Shown here one piece after another: positions 43,312 through 51,961 of a DNA stretch of 64,000 nt. Each line of letters starts with the position of its first letter. Positions within the stretch are counted from its first letter, which is position 1. The position numbers and the translations under genes are program-made. The DNA lies in contig NZ_AUEQ01000007.1 in NCBI RefSeq assembly GCF_000426065.1, positions 186,001-250,000 of the forward strand, given 5' to 3'. The DNA comes from Mycobacterium sp. URHD0025 (GTDB taxonomy: Bacteria; Actinomycetota; Actinomycetes; Mycobacteriales; Mycobacteriaceae). The notes under the pieces were generated by a model that saw only the letters and a list, made by a program, of their open reading frames with translations, was not told the origin of the DNA and made no database searches.

Positions 43312-44439
43312 GTGAAGGTAAAGGCAGCTGTCGTCGAGGAGATCGACGCCCCCTGGACGATCTGTGAGGTCGAGCTCGGCGATCCTGTTGCCGGCGAGGT
43401 TCAGGTGCGGTTGGCGGCATCGGGCCTGTGCCACTCCGACGCACATGTCGTCGCAGGCAGCAGCCCGGTGCCCTTCATGCCGGTCCTCGGCGGCCACGAG
43501 GGGGCCGGCGTGGTCACCAAGGTCGGCCCCGGAGTCACCGGGCTCGCTGAAGGCGATCACGTCGTGCTCGCCTTCATCCCGGCCTGCGGCACGTGCCCGT
43601 CGTGTGCCACCGGGCTTCAGAACCTCTGCGACGAGGGCGCCGGTCTGCTGACCGGGCTGTCCGTCGCCGACAAGACCTATCGGGTCACCCGCGACGGTCA
43701 GCCCGTCATCCAGATGTGCCTGCTCGGCACCTTCGCGCCCTACGTCACGGTGAGCGAGGCGTCGGTGGTCAAGATCGAGAATGACGTGCCGCTGGAGGTG
43801 GCTGCGCTGCTCGGCTGCGGTGTCTCCACCGGTTGGGGCTCGGCGACCGAGATCGGTGACACCCGGCCGGGGGACACCGTCGTCGTGATGGGGATCGGCG
43901 GGGTCGGCATCAACGCCGTGCAGGGTGCGCGATTCGCGGGCGCCCGTTTTGTCGTCGCGATCGACCCGGTCGACTTCAAGCGGAAGAAGGCGCTCGAGTT
44001 CGGCGCCACCCACACCTTCGCGTCCGTCGAGGCGGCCGCCGCTGAACTACCCGACCTCACCTGGGGAAAAATGGCCCAGGTTTCGATCATCACGGTCGGT
44101 GAGATCAAAGGCGAACACATCCAGCAGGCGCTGAGCCTGACCGGTAAGGGCGGACAGGTGATCGTCACCGGCATGGGCGATTTCACCCAGTCGACCGTCG
44201 ACCTCAACCTGTTCGAGCTGACGCTGCTGCAGAAGCGGGTGCAAGGAGCCGTGTTCGGAGGCGTCGGGCCCCGCACCCAGATACCCAGGTTGCTCGATCT
44301 CTACCGCTCGGGGAATCTCAAGCTCGACGAGCTCGTGACGACTCGCTACCGCCTGGAGGACATCAACCAGGGTTACCGAGACATGTTCGACGGCAAGAAC
44401 CTTCGCGGTCTGATCGTCTACTCCGACGCCGACTACTGA
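43312..44439 (+). CDS. Zinc-dependent, NDMA-dependent-type alcohol dehydrogenase
   Basis: 375 residues, MDR superfamily. Catalytic zinc: ASGLCHSDAHVVAG (Cys), GGHEGAGVVTKVGPGV (His-Glu) and GCGVSTGWGSA (Cys). Structural zinc: CGTCPSCATGLQNLC. NAD site: VVVMGIGGVGINAVQGARFA with AIDPVDFKRKKALEFGATHT. The lay-out is that of the mycobacterial NDMA-dependent alcohol dehydrogenases, which hold NAD tightly and pass electrons to an unknown acceptor, often a mycofactocin-type carrier. GTG start at 43312 after an AAGAG site. It precedes an aldehyde dehydrogenase by 17 bp, so alcohol to aldehyde to acid oxidation is expected. Confidence 0.85.
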   Translation: MKVKAAVVEEIDAPWTICEVELGDPVAGEVQVRLAASGLCHSDAHVVAGSSPVPFMPVLGGHEGAGVVTKVGPGVTGLAEGDHVVLAFIPACGTCPSCATGLQNLCDEGAGLLTGLSVADKTYRVTRDGQPVIQMCLLGTFAPYVTVSEASVVKIENDVPLEVAALLGCGVSTGWGSATEIGDTRPGDTVVVMGIGGVGINAVQGARFAGARFVVAIDPVDFKRKKALEFGATHTFASVEAAAAELPDLTWGKMAQVSIITVGEIKGEHIQQALSLTGKGGQVIVTGMGDFTQSTVDLNLFELTLLQKRVQGAVFGGVGPRTQIPRLLDLYRSGNLKLDELVTTRYRLEDINQGYRDMFDGKNLRGLIVYSDADY

Positions 44440-44456
44440 ACCGGAAAAGGGACACC

Positions 44457-45869
44457 ATGCAGATCCACGACAGCAACTACATCGACGGCAAGTGGGCGGT
44501 TTCGGGTGGCACGACCCGCATACCCGTGATCAACCCGGCGAACGACGAGGTCATCGCCGAAGTCGTGGCCGGCACCGCGGCCGACGTCGATGCCGCCGTC
44601 GCGGCCGCGCGCGCCGCTTTCGGAGCCTGGTCGGCGACCTCGGTCGGTGAGCGTGCCGACCACCTCGCCGCGATCGCCGGAAAGCTGGCCGAGCGCGCCG
44701 AGGACCTGGCCCGCACCATCTCCTCCGAGATGGGTTGTCCCATCTCGATTTCCCGGGCGATCCAGCTGGGGCTACCGCTCAACAGTTTCGCCGAAGCCGC
44801 CAACATCGTGCGCGAGTACGAGTTCGAAAGCGAGTACCGGGGATCGACGATCGTGCGCGAGCCGTTCGGTGTGCTGGGCGCGATCACGCCCTGGAACTAC
44901 CCGTTGCACCAGATCGCTCTGAAGGTCGCCTACGGTCTGGCCGCAGGCAACACCGTCGTCATCAAACCCAGCGAGATCACCCCGCTGTGCGCGATCAAGC
45001 TCACCGAGATCATTGACGAGATCGGGCTTCCCCCAGGTGTATTCAACATTGTGTTCGGCACCGGCGCGGACGTCGGTGAGGCGATCGCCGGGCACGACGA
45101 CGTCGACATCGTCAGTTTCACCGGCTCCACGCGGGCCGGCCGGCGTGTGCAGGAAGTCGCCGCCCGCACCGTCAAGCGGGTCTCGCTGGAGCTGGGAGGC
45201 AAGAGCCCCAACATCATTCTCGACGATGCCGACCTGGAATCGGTCGTGCCCGCGTCGGTCAAGACGATGATGCTCAACTCGGGACAGACGTGCTCGGCGC
45301 TGACCCGGATGATCGTCCCGCGCGACAAGCTGGCCGAGGTGGAGGCACTCGCCAAGGCGACTGCCGACGCGCTGCCGGTGGGCGATCCGGCCGACGAAGG
45401 CACCGCGCTGGGCCCGCTGTCGTCTCGCGCCCAGCAGGAACGAGTGCTCGGCCATATCCGCGCGGCGGTGACCGAAGGGGCGCGCCTGGTCACCGGTGGT
45501 GAGACCGAAGCCGGCGCGCCGGGTGCCTTCGTGCGGCCGACGGTGTTCTCCGATGTCACCGAGGACATGACGATCCACAAGGAGGAGGTCTTCGGTCCGG
45601 TTCTGGTGATCGAGGCCTACGACTCCGAGGACGACGCGATACGGATCGCCAATGCCACGGATTACGGCCTGGCCGGCGCCGTCTGGTCCGGGTCGCAGGA
45701 TCGGGCCGAGAAGATCGCCCGCCGGATCCGTGCCGGCCAGGTGCAGATCAACGCCGGTGCCTTCAACGTGAACGCACCGTTCGGCGGATACAAGCAATCG
45801 GGCAACGGGCGTGAGGCCGGGGTATACGGCCTCGAGGAATTCCTGGAGATCAAGTCGATTCAGCGGTGA
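44457..45869 (+). CDS. NAD(P)-dependent aldehyde dehydrogenase
   Basis: 470 residues, complete. Motifs: AITPWNYPLHQIALKVAYGL, VVIKPSEITPLCAIKL (cofactor Lys and Glu), SFTGSTRAGRRVQEVA, the catalytic Glu in SLELGGKSPNIILDDADLES and the catalytic Cys in LNSGQTCSALTRMIVP. Late segments are EEVFGPVLVIEAYDSEDDAI and NAPFGGYKQSGNGREAGVYG. It oxidises an aldehyde to the acid, presumably the product of the upstream alcohol dehydrogenase. The physiological substrate is not known. The ATG follows GGAAAAGGG. Confidence 0.92.
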   Translation: MQIHDSNYIDGKWAVSGGTTRIPVINPANDEVIAEVVAGTAADVDAAVAAARAAFGAWSATSVGERADHLAAIAGKLAERAEDLARTISSEMGCPISISRAIQLGLPLNSFAEAANIVREYEFESEYRGSTIVREPFGVLGAITPWNYPLHQIALKVAYGLAAGNTVVIKPSEITPLCAIKLTEIIDEIGLPPGVFNIVFGTGADVGEAIAGHDDVDIVSFTGSTRAGRRVQEVAARTVKRVSLELGGKSPNIILDDADLESVVPASVKTMMLNSGQTCSALTRMIVPRDKLAEVEALAKATADALPVGDPADEGTALGPLSSRAQQERVLGHIRAAVTEGARLVTGGETEAGAPGAFVRPTVFSDVTEDMTIHKEEVFGPVLVIEAYDSEDDAIRIANATDYGLAGAVWSGSQDRAEKIARRIRAGQVQINAGAFNVNAPFGGYKQSGNGREAGVYGLEEFLEIKSIQR

Positions 45870-45923
45870 CCGGCGGGCAGGTGGATACTTCTCTGGCGAA
45901 TATTGCGGCGTGAGAAGAGGCAG

Positions 45924-47270
45924 ATGACCCAGCAGGAGCAGGTGGAGGGCGAACCGAGCCGGGCACTCAGCACCGAGCCCAATCCGATGAAGCGGGTGGC
46001 GTTCGCCAGTTTCATCGGCACCGCGATCGAGTTCTACGACTTCTACATCTACGGCACCGCCGCCGCCCTGATCTTCCCCCACGTGTTCTTCCCGAACATG
46101 GGGCCGACCATGGCGACCATCTCCTCACTCGGCACGTTCGCGGTCGCGTTCCTGTCCCGCCCGATCGGTGCCGCGGTGTTCGGCCACTTCGGAGATCGAC
46201 TGGGCCGCAAGAAGACTCTGATCGCGACGCTGCTGATCATGGGTCTGTCGACGGTCTGCGTCGGGTTGGTGCCCAGTGCGGCGACGATCGGCGTGGCCGC
46301 ACCGATCATCCTGCTGGGGCTGCGGCTGTTGCAGGGCTTCGCCGTCGGCGGGGAGTGGGCAGGTTCGGCGCTCCTGAGCGCCGAGTACGCGCCGGCCGGC
46401 AAACGCGGCATGTACGGCATGTTCACCCAGCTGGGTGCCGGTGCCGGGCTCGCGGTGAGCAACCTGGTGGTCTTCACGGTCAGCGTGACCATCGGCGAGA
46501 AGAGCGCGATGTTCCTGGACTGGGCCTGGCGGTTGCCGTTCCTGTTCAGCGCGGTTCTGCTGATCGTGGCGCTGTATGTGCGGTTGAGCATCGACGAGAC
46601 CCCGGTCTTCGCCCGGGAGCAGGTGGCCGGTGGTGTGCCCAAGGCGCCGCTCGCCGAACTCTTCCGCACCCAGACCAGGCAGGTGGCGTTGGCGGCTGGG
46701 TGCATGGTGGGCATCTTCACGATGAGCTTTCTGGGCGGCACCTACCTGATGAGCTACGCCAGCACCCGCATCGGGTACCCGCGCAGCCTGATCCTCGGTG
46801 TCGGTGTGCTCGCCGGCGTCGCATTGATGATGTTCTCGGCGATCTCGGCAGTGTTGTGCGACCGATACGGCCGGCGACGCGTCATCCTCGCCGGCTTTGT
46901 CCTTGCCCTGCCGTGGGCGTTCGTGGTGATGCCACTGATCGACTCGGGTTCCGCGGTGGGCTTCGCGGTGGCGATCGCCGGAATCTTCTGCATCTTCGGA
47001 CTGTCCTACGGCCCCATCGGGTCGTTCCTGCCTGAGATCTTCGCCACGCGGTACCGCTACACCGGCGCGGGTCTCGCGTTCAATCTGGCAGGCATCGTGG
47101 GTGGGGCGATTCCACCGTTGGTCGCCGGTGTCCTGGTGGCCACGCTGGGTAGCTGGGCAGTCGGGGCGATGATGGCGGGATTCGTCGTCGTCAGCATCGT
47201 GTCGACCGTGCTCCTGCCGGAGACGAGGGGAACCGAATTGGAGACCGTCTCGAGTGACTCCGCGAGGTGA
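45924..47270 (+). CDS. MFS transporter, metabolite:H+ symporter (MHS) family
   Basis: 448 residues with 12 predicted helices. MHS signatures: ASFIGTAIEFYDFYIYGTAA at the first helix, SRPIGAAVFGHFGDRLGRKK in loop 2-3 and GLRLLQGFAVGGEWAGSALL in helix 4. C-terminal half: ISAVLCDRYGRRRVILAG and GPIGSFLPEIFATRYRYTGA. This is the ShiA/ProP/KgtP-like group importing organic acids, shikimate or betaines. The ATG at 45924 has GAAGAGG 6 nt upstream; an in-frame ATG-less extension to 45903 is less likely. It is 54 bp after the aldehyde dehydrogenase and may import the alcohol-derived substrate or export its acid (inference). Confidence 0.85.
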   Translation: MTQQEQVEGEPSRALSTEPNPMKRVAFASFIGTAIEFYDFYIYGTAAALIFPHVFFPNMGPTMATISSLGTFAVAFLSRPIGAAVFGHFGDRLGRKKTLIATLLIMGLSTVCVGLVPSAATIGVAAPIILLGLRLLQGFAVGGEWAGSALLSAEYAPAGKRGMYGMFTQLGAGAGLAVSNLVVFTVSVTIGEKSAMFLDWAWRLPFLFSAVLLIVALYVRLSIDETPVFAREQVAGGVPKAPLAELFRTQTRQVALAAGCMVGIFTMSFLGGTYLMSYASTRIGYPRSLILGVGVLAGVALMMFSAISAVLCDRYGRRRVILAGFVLALPWAFVVMPLIDSGSAVGFAVAIAGIFCIFGLSYGPIGSFLPEIFATRYRYTGAGLAFNLAGIVGGAIPPLVAGVLVATLGSWAVGAMMAGFVVVSIVSTVLLPETRGTELETVSSDSAR

Positions 47271-47298
47271 CCGTGGCGGGCTTGCGTTTGCGGCCTGC

Positions 47299-47304
47299 TA
47301 AGCT
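47299..47304 (+). promoter_or_regulatory. -10 box of the pyr operon
   Basis: TAAGCT; transcription would begin near 47311, giving a leader of about 60 nt that contains the PyrR-type hairpin. No convincing -35 box is visible. Confidence 0.45.
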
Positions 47305-47332
47305 ACGCGGCAGTTCGACGTCCTTTAACGAT

Positions 47333-47348
47333 CCGTCCCGAGAGGCGG
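47333..47348 (+). promoter_or_regulatory. PyrR-binding leader hairpin candidate
   Basis: CCGTCC pairs with GGCGG (one bulged T) around a CGAGA loop. The GAGAGG core and bulged stem match the PyrR-binding RNA loop. AAGGAGGT, the pyrR ribosome site, starts 2 nt after the stem, so bound PyrR could block translation. No terminator or U-run follows, which fits translational repression as described for Mycobacterium smegmatis PyrR rather than attenuation. Confidence 0.65.
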
Positions 47349-47370
47349 AGAAGGAGGTCAGGGTCACCTC

Positions 47371-47928
47371 ATGGGCTCTTCAAGTGCCGACCGGGAATTG
47401 TTGTCTGCGGCGGACGTCGGCCGCACCATTTCCCGGATCGCTCATCAGATCATCGAAAAGACCGCTCTTGACGATCCCGCCGAACGCGAGCGGGTGGTTC
47501 TCCTCGGCATCCCCACGCGCGGCGTGACACTGGCCACGCGCCTCGCCGCCAAGATCAACGAGTTCGCCGATGTCGCATTGCCGGTCGGTGCGCTCGACAT
47601 CACGCTCTATCGCGACGACCTCAACTTCAAGCCGCCGCGTCCGCTGGCGGCCACATCGATCCCGCCCGGCGGCATCGATGACGCCGTGGTGATCCTCGTC
47701 GACGACGTCCTGTACTCGGGCCGTTCGGTGCGCTCGGCGCTGGATGCCTTGCGCGACATCGGCCGCCCGCGGGTGGTGCAACTCGCGGTGCTGGTCGATC
47801 GCGGTCACCGCGAGCTGCCGATCCGTGCCGATTACGTCGGGAAGAACGTCCCGACCTCCCGCACCGAGAGTGTCCATGTGCTGCTGTCCGAGGATGACGA
47901 CCGTGACGGGGTAGTGATTTCGAAATGA
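47371..47928 (+). CDS. pyrR: Bifunctional pyr operon regulator / uracil phosphoribosyltransferase
   Basis: 185 residues, type I phosphoribosyltransferase fold. The PRPP loop is [20 protein letters not shown]; other segments are [36 protein letters not shown] and [23 protein letters not shown]-bound PyrR binds the pyr leader RNA and represses the operon. It leads the pyrimidine cluster. The ATG is 12 nt after AAGGAGGT. A 26-bp direct repeat starts at its last codon and continues to the pyrB start. Confidence 0.94.
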   Translation: MGSSSADRELLSAADVGRTISRIAHQIIEKTALDDPAERERVVLLGIPTRGVTLATRLAAKINEFADVALPVGALDITLYRDDLNFKPPRPLAATSIPPGGIDDAVVILVDDVLYSGRSVRSALDALRDIGRPRVVQLAVLVDRGHRELPIRADYVGKNVPTSRTESVHVLLSEDDDRDGVVISK

Positions 47929-47952
47929 CGAATGCTTGCGTGAGGAATCGAC
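47927..47952 (+). repeat. 26-bp direct repeat, copy 1 (pyrR-pyrB junction)
   Basis: Begins GACGAATGCTTGCG and ends TGAGGAATCGAC; includes the last two bases of the pyrR stop codon. It is repeated 33 bp downstream with a single T-to-C change. Confidence 0.85.
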
Positions 47953-47959
47953 AACTTGC

Positions 47960-47985
47960 GACGAACGCTTGCGTGAGGAATCGAC
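47960..47985 (+). repeat. 26-bp direct repeat, copy 2, carrying the pyrB ribosome site
   Basis: Begins GACGAACGCTTGCG and ends TGAGGAATCGAC. Its GAGGAA lies 9 nt before the pyrB ATG at 47990 and is the natural ribosome site. Copy 1 therefore duplicates a ribosome site without a start codon. Confidence 0.85.
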
Positions 47986-47989
47986 CGCT

Positions 47990-48946
47990 ATGACGACACG
48001 TCATCTTCTGTCGGCGCAGGACCTGACCCGGGATGACGCGACGGCGATCCTCGATGATGCCGACCGGTTCCGTGAGGCGCTGCTGGGCCGCGAGGTCAAG
48101 AAGCTGCCCACGCTGCGCGGCCGCACGGTGATCACCATGTTCTACGAGAACTCCACCCGCACCCGGGTGTCGTTCGAGGTCGCGGGCAAGTGGATGAGCG
48201 CCGACGTGATCAACGTCAGCTCGTCGGGATCCTCGGTGGCCAAAGGGGAGTCGCTGCGCGACACCGCGCTGACCTTGCGCGCGGCCGGGGCCGACGCGCT
48301 GATCATCCGCCACCCCGCATCGGGTGCCGCTCAACAGCTCGCCGAGTGGACCGCCGAAGACGGCGGCGGCGGGCCCAGTGTCATCAACGCCGGCGACGGT
48401 ACGCACGAACATCCCACGCAGGCTCTGCTCGACGCCTTGACCATCCGTCAACGGCTCGGCTCCATCGAGGGCAGGCGAGTGGTGATCGTCGGTGACGTGC
48501 TGCACAGTCGGGTCGCCCGGTCGAACGTGTCTCTGCTCTCCACCCTGGGGGCCGAGGTGGTGCTGGTGGCGCCGCCGACTCTGCTGCCGGTCGGGGTGTC
48601 CGGGTGGCCGGTCACGGTGTCGCACGACCTTGATGCCGAATTGCCCGCCGCCGATGCGGTGTTGATGCTCCGGGTCCAGGCCGAGCGCATGAACGGTGCG
48701 TTCTTCCCGTCCGCGCGTGAGTACTCGGTGCGCTACGGGCTGTCGGAGAAGCGTCAGGCCATGCTGCCCGGCAACGCCGTGGTGTTGCATCCGGGGCCGA
48801 TGCTGCGCGGCATGGAGATCGCGTTCCCGGTCGCCGATTCATCACAATCAGCTGTGCTGCAACAGGTTTCAAACGGTGTCCACGTGCGGATGGCAGTGCT
48901 GTTCCATCTGCTGGTGGGTGCGGATCGGGAGGCGATCAGCGTATGA
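47990..48946 (+). CDS. pyrB: Aspartate carbamoyltransferase catalytic subunit
   Basis: 318 residues (M. tuberculosis PyrB has 319). Carbamoyl phosphate site: [20 protein letters not shown]; substrate loops [20 protein letters not shown] and [40 protein letters not shown] and [20 protein letters not shown] for aspartate; [11 protein letters not shown] at the end. It commits carbamoyl phosphate to pyrimidines. No pyrI is nearby. An upstream in-frame ATG (47936) would add 18 residues encoded by the direct repeats; ATG 47990 with GAGGAA is preferred. The stop overlaps the pyrC ATG (ATGA). Confidence 0.96.
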   Translation: MTTRHLLSAQDLTRDDATAILDDADRFREALLGREVKKLPTLRGRTVITMFYENSTRTRVSFEVAGKWMSADVINVSSSGSSVAKGESLRDTALTLRAAGADALIIRHPASGAAQQLAEWTAEDGGGGPSVINAGDGTHEHPTQALLDALTIRQRLGSIEGRRVVIVGDVLHSRVARSNVSLLSTLGAEVVLVAPPTLLPVGVSGWPVTVSHDLDAELPAADAVLMLRVQAERMNGAFFPSAREYSVRYGLSEKRQAMLPGNAVVLHPGPMLRGMEIAFPVADSSQSAVLQQVSNGVHVRMAVLFHLLVGADREAISV

Positions 48947-50277
48947 CGCATCAGGTACTCATTCGCGGGGTCCGGCTCTACGGCGAGGGTGAGCCGCTCG
49001 ATGTGCTGATCGCCGATGGTCAGATCGCCGAGATCGGGTCCGCTCTCAAGGCTGCCGACGGCGCCGAGCTGATCGAAGCCAGTGGCCAGGTGCTGCTGCC
49101 GGGCTTCGTCGACCTGCACACGCACCTGCGCGAGCCGGGCCGCGAGTACGCAGAGGACATCGAAACCGGTTCGGCGGCAGCGGCTCTGGGTGGCTACACC
49201 GCCGTTTTCGCGATGGCCAACACCGATCCGGTCGCTGACTCGGCCGTGGTCACCGACCACGTGTGGAACCGCGGCCAGCAGGTGGGTCTCGTCGACGTGC
49301 ACCCCGTCGGTGCGGTCACTGTCGGCCTGGAAGGCAAGCAGCTCACCGAGATGGGCCTGATGGCAGACGGTGTCGGCCAGGTCCGGATGTTCTCCGACGA
49401 CGGCCTGTGCGTGCACGATCCGCTGGTGATGCGCCGCGCCCTGGAATACGCCAGCGGTCTCGGGGTGCTCATCGCCCAGCATGCCGAAGAGCCGCGACTG
49501 ACCGTCGGGGCCGTCGCTCACGAAGGGCCCAACGCGGCCAAGCTCGGATTGGCGGGTTGGCCCCGCTCGGCCGAGGAGTCGATCGTCGCCCGTGACGCGA
49601 TTTTGGCCCGCGATGCCGGTGCGCGGGTTCACATCTGCCACGCCTCCACCGCGGGCACCGTGGAACTGCTCAAATGGGCCAAGGCGCAAGGTATTTCGAT
49701 CACCGCCGAGGTCACCCCACACCACCTGCTGCTCGATGACGACCGGCTGGCCAGCTATGACGGCCGCAACCGGGTCAACCCGCCGCTGCGGGAATCCAGC
49801 GACGCCGAGGCGCTGCGTCAGGCGTTGGCCGACGGCGTGATCGACTGTGTGGCGACCGACCACGCACCGCACGCCGAGCACGAGAAGTGCTGCGAATTCT
49901 CGGTGGCCCGGCCGGGCATGCTCGGCTTGCAGACCGCGTTGTCGGTCGTGGCCGAGACCATGGTGCGTCCGGGGCTGTTGACCTGGCGCGGTGTCGCCAA
50001 GGTGATGAGCGAGGCCCCGGCCGCCATCGTCGGTCTGCCCGATCAGGGCCGCCCGCTGGAGGTGGGGGAGCCCGCCAACCTCACCGTCATCGATCCCGAC
50101 GCGAGCTGGACGGTCGAAGGCGATGCACTGGCCAGCCGCTCGGACAACACGCCGTTCGAATCGATGACACTGCCCGCCAAGGTGACCGCCACCCTGCTGC
50201 GGGGCCGGATCACGGCGCTCGACGGGAAGTCGGCACCGGCGGGCAGGACCGCAGCGACCCGGGGATCGAAAGAGTGA
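48943..50277 (+). CDS. pyrC: Dihydroorotase
   Basis: 444 residues, amidohydrolase superfamily, type I dihydroorotase. The metal motif is [20 protein letters not shown]. Other conserved stretches: [31 protein letters not shown] and [15 protein letters not shown] (metal His), [28 protein letters not shown], and [20 protein letters not shown] with the catalytic Asp. It cyclises carbamoyl aspartate. Overlaps pyrB by 4 bp; its stop overlaps the following GTG (GTGA). Confidence 0.96.
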   Translation: MTHQVLIRGVRLYGEGEPLDVLIADGQIAEIGSALKAADGAELIEASGQVLLPGFVDLHTHLREPGREYAEDIETGSAAAALGGYTAVFAMANTDPVADSAVVTDHVWNRGQQVGLVDVHPVGAVTVGLEGKQLTEMGLMADGVGQVRMFSDDGLCVHDPLVMRRALEYASGLGVLIAQHAEEPRLTVGAVAHEGPNAAKLGLAGWPRSAEESIVARDAILARDAGARVHICHASTAGTVELLKWAKAQGISITAEVTPHHLLLDDDRLASYDGRNRVNPPLRESSDAEALRQALADGVIDCVATDHAPHAEHEKCCEFSVARPGMLGLQTALSVVAETMVRPGLLTWRGVAKVMSEAPAAIVGLPDQGRPLEVGEPANLTVIDPDASWTVEGDALASRSDNTPFESMTLPAKVTATLLRGRITALDGKSAPAGRTAATRGSKE

Positions 50278-50774
50278 ACACTCCCACGCTGATCGCATCG
50301 CTGGTGATGGCGGCCCTGTTGGCCGTGCTGATCGCGTTCCTGATCCGCCAAATGATGCGTGGCTGGGTGCATCGCGCCCAACGCCAGGCTCAGCTGATCG
50401 GCACCTTGCCGCCGCTGCCCGATACCGTCGGCGCGGCGACGATCCCTGCGACCAAGGGAATGTACGTCGGCAGCACGCTGGTGCCGCACTGGAACGACAA
50501 GGTCGCCGCGGGAGACCTCGGCTTTCGCGCCAAGGCGGTGCTGACCCGCTATCCCGAGGGAATCATGGTGCAGCGCAGTGGCGCCGGGCCCATCTGGATT
50601 CCTGCCGAGTCGGTCACCGCGATTCGCACCGAACGCGGAATCGCCGGCAAGGCACTGACTTACGACGGAATCCTGGCGATCAGATGGCGGCTGCCCTCGG
50701 GCACCGAGATCGACACGGGGTTCCGTGCTGACAACCGCGCAGAGTACGACCGCTGGCTGGAGGAAGAGGCATGA
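50274..50774 (+). CDS. Membrane-anchored protein, Rv1382-like
   Basis: 166 residues. One N-terminal membrane helix ([20 protein letters not shown]) is followed by a soluble cytoplasmic domain: [60 protein letters not shown] and [20 protein letters not shown]. The domain looks like a small PH-like beta fold. Rv1382 occupies the same place between pyrC and carA, so the association with the pyrimidine operon is conserved, but its role is unknown. GTG at 50274 and the 4-bp overlaps at both ends show tight coupling. An open frame extends upstream through pyrC and is not coding. Confidence 0.82.
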   Translation: MNTPTLIASLVMAALLAVLIAFLIRQMMRGWVHRAQRQAQLIGTLPPLPDTVGAATIPATKGMYVGSTLVPHWNDKVAAGDLGFRAKAVLTRYPEGIMVQRSGAGPIWIPAESVTAIRTERGIAGKALTYDGILAIRWRLPSGTEIDTGFRADNRAEYDRWLEEEA

Positions 50775-51961
50775 CGAACAACGCGAAAAAGACCAACGGC
50801 ACCGCGGCGAGCCGCGAATCGGGCAAGGCGGTCCTGGTACTCGAGGACGGGCGCGTCTTCACCGGTACGGCGTTCGGGGCGGTCGGGCAGACGCTCGGCG
50901 AGGCGGTGTTCTCCACCGGGATGTCGGGTTACCAGGAGACGCTCACCGATCCCAGCTACCACGGGCAGATCGTGGTGGCCACCGCACCGCAGATCGGCAA
51001 CACCGGCTGGAACACCGAGGACGGCGAAAGCCGCGACGACAAGATCTGGGTGGCCGGTTACGCCGTACGCGACCCCTCGCCCCGCGCGTCGAACTGGCGC
51101 GCCAGCGGAACTCTCGACGACGAGCTGGTGCGGCAGGGCATCGTGGGTATCGCCGGGATCGACACCCGGGCAGTGGTGCGCCACCTGCGCACGCGCGGAT
51201 CGATGAAGGCCGGCGTGTTCAGCGGAGCCGCGTTAGCGGCGACATCGGGCTCAGGTGTCGCGTCCTTGGACGAACTGGTGGCCCGGGTTCTCGACCAGCC
51301 GTCGATGCTCGGCGCGGACCTGGCCGGTGAGGTCAGCACCGATAGCTTGTACGTCGTGGAAGCGGAAGGCGCCCACCGCTTCACGGTCGCGGCGGTGGAC
51401 CTCGGTATCAAGACCAACACCCCGCGCAATTTCGCCCGCCGCGGAATCCGCAGCCACGTGCTGCCGTCGTCGGTGTCCTTCGATCAGATCGCCGACCTGA
51501 AGCCCGACGGCGTGTTCCTGTCCAACGGTCCGGGCGATCCGGCCACCGCCGACCACATCGTCGCGGTGACCCGCGAGGTGCTCAGCGCCGGAATCCCGTT
51601 GTTCGGCATCTGCTTTGGCAACCAGATCCTGGGCCGGGCGCTGGGCCGGTCCACCTACAAGATGGTGTTCGGCCACCGCGGCATCAACATCCCGGTGATC
51701 GACCACATCACCGGACGGGTCGCGATCACCGCCCAGAACCACGGCTTCGCGCTTGAGGGCGAGAAGGGCGAGGTGTTCGACACCCCGTTCGGCGCTGCCG
51801 AGGTCAGCCACACCTGCGCCAACGACGGTGTGGTGGAAGGCATCCGGCTGACCAACGGCCGGGCGTTCTCGGTCCAGTACCACCCTGAAGCCGCGGCCGG
51901 ACCGCACGACGCGGAGTACCTGTTCGACCAGTTCGTCGACCTGATGGCAGGAGAGAAGTAG
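50771..51961 (+). CDS. carA: Carbamoyl-phosphate synthase small subunit
   Basis: 396 residues. N-terminal CPSase domain: AVLVLEDGRVFTGTAFGAVG, VFSTGMSGYQETLTDPSYHG, GIAGIDTRAVVRHLRTRGSM. C-terminal class I glutaminase: FLSNGPGDPATADHIVAVTR, nucleophile Cys in PLFGICFGNQILGRALGRST, and the His-Glu pair in SVQYHPEAAAGPHDAEYLF. It supplies ammonia to CarB by glutamine hydrolysis. Overlaps the Rv1382-like gene by 4 bp and is adjacent to carB. Confidence 0.97.
   Translation: MTNNAKKTNGTAASRESGKAVLVLEDGRVFTGTAFGAVGQTLGEAVFSTGMSGYQETLTDPSYHGQIVVATAPQIGNTGWNTEDGESRDDKIWVAGYAVRDPSPRASNWRASGTLDDELVRQGIVGIAGIDTRAVVRHLRTRGSMKAGVFSGAALAATSGSGVASLDELVARVLDQPSMLGADLAGEVSTDSLYVVEAEGAHRFTVAAVDLGIKTNTPRNFARRGIRSHVLPSSVSFDQIADLKPDGVFLSNGPGDPATADHIVAVTREVLSAGIPLFGICFGNQILGRALGRSTYKMVFGHRGINIPVIDHITGRVAITAQNHGFALEGEKGEVFDTPFGAAEVSHTCANDGVVEGIRLTNGRAFSVQYHPEAAAGPHDAEYLFDQFVDLMAGEK

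Noticed and set aside
25321..47270. Integrated prophage or transposon
   Set aside because: No integrase, transposase, attachment repeats or shift in base composition is visible.
47305..47370. Transcriptional attenuator in the pyr leader
   Set aside because: No second terminator hairpin or U-run follows; translational control explains the layout better.
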